Shown piece after piece: positions 61,165 to 64,000 of a stretch of 64,000 bases of DNA. The notes beneath the pieces are model-generated. The model searched no databases, was not told where the DNA came from, and saw nothing but the letters and a program-made list of their open reading frames with translations. Within the stretch, counting starts at the first letter, position 1; every line of letters begins with the position of its first letter. The stretch covers positions 173,120-237,119 of the forward strand of contig NZ_MDCB01000005.1 of the NCBI RefSeq assembly GCF_002939705.1. The letters are read 5' to 3'. The translations under genes and the position numbers were made by a program. This DNA is from Xanthomonas albilineans (GTDB lineage Bacteria > Pseudomonadota > Gammaproteobacteria > Xanthomonadales > Xanthomonadaceae).

Positions 61165-61992
61165 ATGCGTATCGGTGTTCTGACATCGATGATCGTCGCG
61201 GTGACCCTTGTGGTCGCCGCGCCGGTTCATGCGCAACGTGCAAGCTTGGCCGATCGCGTTTCCGCGCTCGAGCAGCAGGCGATGAATTCCCAGGGCAACA
61301 TCGACATGCTGAACCAGCTCAACCAGCTGCGGACGCAGATGCAGTCGATGCAGGCCACGATCGAACAATTGCAACACGACAACGACCAACTCAAGCAGCA
61401 GACCAAGGACCAGTACTTGGACTTGGATGGCCGCTTGAACCAGATCGAGAAGGGAGCTGGTGCCGCCAGTCCGTCGCTCCCTCCGGCCAATGCGGCGGCG
61501 CCTTCTGTCGCGCCGACGACCAAGCCGGCGGCCAAGCCGACGGCCATCTCCGAACCGCCGCCGTCGCTGCATGGCGATGCCGGCATGCTGGCCGCCACTG
61601 GCGACGAGCGCACCAGCTACAACCTTGCCTTCGACGCGCTGAAGGCCAGTAAATATGCGGATTCGGCGAACCTGTTTCAGAGTTTTCTGCAGAAGTATCC
61701 GAACGGCGTCTATGCGCCCAACGCCCTGTATTGGCTGGGCGAGAGCTATTACGCCACCAAGAATTTCGATCTGGCCGAGTCCCAGTTTCGCGACCTGATC
61801 GGCCGCTATCCGACGCACGACAAGGCCGCTGGCGCGATGCTCAAGCTGGGCTTGTCGCAGTACGGCGAAGGTCGTGTCCAGGAGGCCGAGCAGACCCTGC
61901 AACAGGTGATCGGCAAGTATCCCGGCTCCGATGCCGCGCGTACCGCGCAGGATCGTCTGCAGTCGATTCGCATCGGTCAGCAGTTGCGCTGA
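61165..61992 (+). CDS. cpoB: Cell division coordinator CpoB (YbgF)
   Basis: A 275-residue periplasmic protein starting 3 bp after pal. A signal peptide (MRIGVLTSMIVAVTLVVAAP to HAQ) precedes an N-terminal coiled coil (ADRVSALEQQAMNSQG to ATIEQLQHDN), an Ala/Pro-rich linker and TPR repeats (YNLAFDALKASKYADSANLF, YAPNALYWLGESYYATKNFD). It coordinates Tol-Pal with peptidoglycan synthesis. Confidence 0.94.
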   Translation: MRIGVLTSMIVAVTLVVAAPVHAQRASLADRVSALEQQAMNSQGNIDMLNQLNQLRTQMQSMQATIEQLQHDNDQLKQQTKDQYLDLDGRLNQIEKGAGAASPSLPPANAAAPSVAPTTKPAAKPTAISEPPPSLHGDAGMLAATGDERTSYNLAFDALKASKYADSANLFQSFLQKYPNGVYAPNALYWLGESYYATKNFDLAESQFRDLIGRYPTHDKAAGAMLKLGLSQYGEGRVQEAEQTLQQVIGKYPGSDAARTAQDRLQSIRIGQQLR

Positions 61993-62040
61993 CCATCTCC
62001 GACGCTGCCGCCACTGTCGCGGAGCACCTTTGATGATGCC

Positions 62041-62718
62041 ATGGCCGCCGTTCCCAGCGAGATCGTCCAAAGCCCGCTCCCGCGACTGAAGCTGACGGAA
62101 ATCTTCCTGTCGCTTCAGGGCGAGGCCGACAGCGCCGGTTGGCCGACCGTGTTCGTGCGGCTGACTGGTTGCCCGTTACGCTGCAGCTACTGTGATACCG
62201 CTTATGCCTTTCATGGCGGGCAGTGGTGGGACATCGATGCGATCCTGGCCGAAGTCGTGCGCCATGGCGTGCGCCATGTCTGCGTCACTGGCGGTGAGCC
62301 ATTGGCGCAGAAGCGGTGTTTGCAGCTCTTGCAGAGTCTGTGCGATACCGGCTACGACGTGTCGCTGGAGACGTCCGGCGCGCTGGACATCGCCGAGGTC
62401 GATCCGCGCGTCTCGCGCGTGCTCGACATCAAGACCCCGGCTTCGCAGGAAGCGCACCGCAACCGTTGGGAGAATCTGCCGTTGTTGACCGCGCGCGACC
62501 AGATCAAGTTCGTGCTATGTGGCCGTGCCGACTACGAATGGGCACGTGCCCTGGTTGCCGAGCATCAACTGCAGGCGCGTTGCATGGTGTGGTTCTCGCC
62601 TAGCAAAAGCGACCTGGACGCACGCGAACTGGCCGACTGGATCGTCGCTGATCGCCTGCCGGTCCGCTTCCAGATGCAGTTGCACAAGTTGCTGTGGAAC
62701 GACGAGCCAGGGCGGTGA
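62041..62718 (+). CDS. queE: 7-carboxy-7-deazaguanine synthase QueE
   Basis: A 225-residue radical SAM enzyme with the CxxxCxxC cluster motif CPLRCSYC (C44, C48, C51) and [20 protein letters not shown] at the start. It converts carboxytetrahydropterin to CDG in queuosine biosynthesis. It is next to queC, the following pathway step. The start at 62041 follows family N-termini. Confidence 0.94.
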   Translation: MAAVPSEIVQSPLPRLKLTEIFLSLQGEADSAGWPTVFVRLTGCPLRCSYCDTAYAFHGGQWWDIDAILAEVVRHGVRHVCVTGGEPLAQKRCLQLLQSLCDTGYDVSLETSGALDIAEVDPRVSRVLDIKTPASQEAHRNRWENLPLLTARDQIKFVLCGRADYEWARALVAEHQLQARCMVWFSPSKSDLDARELADWIVADRLPVRFQMQLHKLLWNDEPGR

Positions 62719-62824
62719 GTTCACTTGGGCGGCTTTTTATTCGTGGCCCGGCGTTTGCCTGCGTTGCATCTGTATCCGTTCGCGTGTTCAGGCTTTTCTT
62801 CTTTTTCCACAGATCCGCGTGCCC

Positions 62825-63490
62825 ATGAAAAACGCTGTTGTCCTTCTCTCCGGTGGCATGGATTCGGCCGTCGTTGTCGCTATCGCTCGCGCGCAAGGCT
62901 ATGCCGTACATGCGTTGAGCGTACGCTACGGTCAACGCCACACCTCGGAACTGGACGCGGCCGCACGTGTGGCTAGCGCCCTGAATGTGGTGGCGCACAA
63001 GACCGTCAACGTCGATCTGCGCAGCATTGGTGGCTCTGCCCTGACCGACGACATCGAGGTGCCGGATGCTGGCGGCTCGGGCATCCCGGTGACCTATGTG
63101 CCGGCGCGCAACACCATCATGTTGTCGGTGGCATTGGGCTGGGCCGAGGTGTTGGGTGCGGCGGACATCTTCTGCGGCGTCAACGCGGTGGACTACTCCG
63201 GCTATCCCGACTGCCGCCCGGAGTTCATCGATGCCTTCCAGACCCTGGCCAACATCGCCACCAAGGCCGGCGTGGAAGGCGCCGGGCTGCGTGTGCATGC
63301 GCCGCTTCAACAGATGAGCAAGGCTGACATCGTGCGCGAAGGCGTGCGTCTGGGCGTTGACTTCGGCCTGACCGTCTCCTGCTACCGCGCCGACGCCGCC
63401 GGTCGCGCCTGCGGCCATTGTGATGCCTGTCGCTTGCGTGCCGCCGGCTTCGCTGATGCTGGCGTCCCCGATCCGACTCGCTACGTTTGA
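62825..63490 (+). CDS. queC: 7-cyano-7-deazaguanine synthase QueC
   Basis: A 221-residue PP-loop enzyme. [20 protein letters not shown] holds the SGGxDS ATP site, [20 protein letters not shown] and [18 protein letters not shown] are conserved, and the zinc cysteines are in [20 protein letters not shown]. It converts CDG to preQ0 with ATP and ammonia. It lies 106 bp after queE. Confidence 0.96.
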   Translation: MKNAVVLLSGGMDSAVVVAIARAQGYAVHALSVRYGQRHTSELDAAARVASALNVVAHKTVNVDLRSIGGSALTDDIEVPDAGGSGIPVTYVPARNTIMLSVALGWAEVLGAADIFCGVNAVDYSGYPDCRPEFIDAFQTLANIATKAGVEGAGLRVHAPLQQMSKADIVREGVRLGVDFGLTVSCYRADAAGRACGHCDACRLRAAGFADAGVPDPTRYV

Positions 63491-63554
63491 TTTCGCGAAA
63501 TGCCCCGCATTGAGGTAGACTGCGCACCCCGGCGCAATGCCGGGGCGTTGTTTT

Positions 63555-63630
63555 GGGCCGTTAGCTCAGTCGGTAGAGCAGAAGACTTTTAATCTTTTGG
63601 TCGATGGTTCGAATCCATCACGGCCCACCA
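63555..63630 (+). tRNA. tRNA-Lys (anticodon TTT)
   Basis: A 76-nt cloverleaf. The acceptor arm GGGCCGT pairs with ACGGCCC, the D-arm contains AGCTCAGTCGGTAGAGC, the anticodon loop CTTTTAA gives UUU, and the T-arm holds GGTTCGAATCC. CCA is encoded at the 3' end. Confidence 0.98.
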
Positions 63631-63639
63631 TTCACCAAG

Positions 63640-63667
63640 AACCCAACCGTTCTCCGTTGGGTTTTTT
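63640..63667 (+). terminator. Terminator after tRNA-Lys
   Basis: AACCCAAC at 63640-63647 pairs with GTTGGGTT at 63656-63663, followed by a T run. It lies 10 bp beyond the tRNA. Confidence 0.85.
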
Positions 63668-64000
63668 TATGCCCGGAACCCCAGTGTTGGCGGGGCTTCC
63701 CGCATTGGCCTCTTGAGCATGCACATGCCGCAGGTGCCGTTTTCGGCGCTCATTTACCCGTTTTTCTCTCTCCGTTCTCTGCTGACCTCTTGAACATACA
63801 AGAGGCAGAGTCGTGTGTTGATGCGGGTTTACGCGCCATCGGTTTGCTTCTTCTCATACTCTAGCAGAGGCGACTGAGAATGCGATACGAGTGGTACAAA
63901 AATCGTCCTTTTTTGAAGTGTGAAATTTTCATAAATTCCGCCACACTCCGTCAGATCGGACCTAACGTATCGGCCCTGAGTGCATCGCGCATATCGAGGT
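63668..64000. other. AT-richer tail without a recognisable gene
   Basis: No credible coding frame was found. A short perfect inverted repeat, CCTCTTG (63786-63792) and CAAGAGG (63799-63805), lies here, and a related CCTCTTGAGCATGCA copy sits near 63710. The base composition drops relative to queC. Being just past a tRNA 3' end, this could be the edge of an inserted element that continues beyond the window, but no attachment repeat was demonstrated. Confidence 0.4.

Overview
The window looks like the chromosome of a gamma-proteobacterium of the family Xanthomonadaceae, most likely a Xanthomonas. The evidence is high-GC coding sequence, Oar-type and plug-type TonB-dependent receptors, a divergent ampR/class A beta-lactamase pair, and long stretches of conserved housekeeping order (maf-rng-yhdP-tldD-yjgA-pmbA and ruvC-ruvA-kup-ruvB-ybgC-tolQRAB-pal-cpoB-queE-queC-tRNA-Lys). 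The species cannot be fixed from the sequence alone.

Region 1 (1-3400) holds the 3' part of an Oar-like TonB-dependent receptor, then decayed transposase fragments: a possible IS1595-like 5' piece and an IS5-family gene with several deletions. Region 2 (about 3400-13900) is a visibly AT-richer accessory island. All seven genes point the same way: two different nicotianamine-synthase-like enzymes, an ATP-grasp amino-acid/peptide ligase, an outer-membrane efflux lipoprotein, an MFS exporter, a membrane fusion protein and an HAE1-type RND pump. Region 3 (13900-14480) is again IS debris (IS5-family C-terminus and an IS3-family OrfB fragment), so the island is bracketed by transposon remnants. The island reads as a self-contained system that builds and exports a small molecule. 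By family, the best guess is a nicotianamine-like metallophore with an added peptide bond. No opine dehydrogenase and no dedicated receptor lie in the island, so it does not match the staphylopine/pseudopaline layout. This is the main candidate for an undescribed system.

Region 4 (14483-31270) is core: a SIMPL-domain protein, Maf, RNase G, YhdP, TldD, DarP/YjgA, PmbA/TldE, a DUF4870 membrane protein, IspA-XseB, TilS, a dicarboxylate-type symporter, a methyltransferase and a hotdog thioesterase. Region 5 (31271-46900) is more mixed: a 148-bp MITE-like repeat, two NlpC/P60 hydrolases, SlyD, a DUF418 membrane protein, an alkyltransferase-like protein lacking the catalytic cysteine, a rhomboid protease, a TonB receptor, an ABC-F ATPase, AmpR with a Tat-exported beta-lactamase carrying SDG in place of SDN, a frameshifted phospholipase C and a cation:proton antiporter.

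Region 6 (46982-63630) is core again: an FmdB zinc-ribbon protein, AspS, an acidic-tailed small protein, a GNAT acetyltransferase, an alpha/beta hydrolase, YebC, the RuvABC Holliday-junction enzymes with the Kup potassium transporter between ruvA and ruvB, the complete Tol-Pal envelope system with YbgC and CpoB, the queuosine genes queE and queC, and tRNA-Lys. The last 370 bases hold the tRNA terminator and no recognisable gene.
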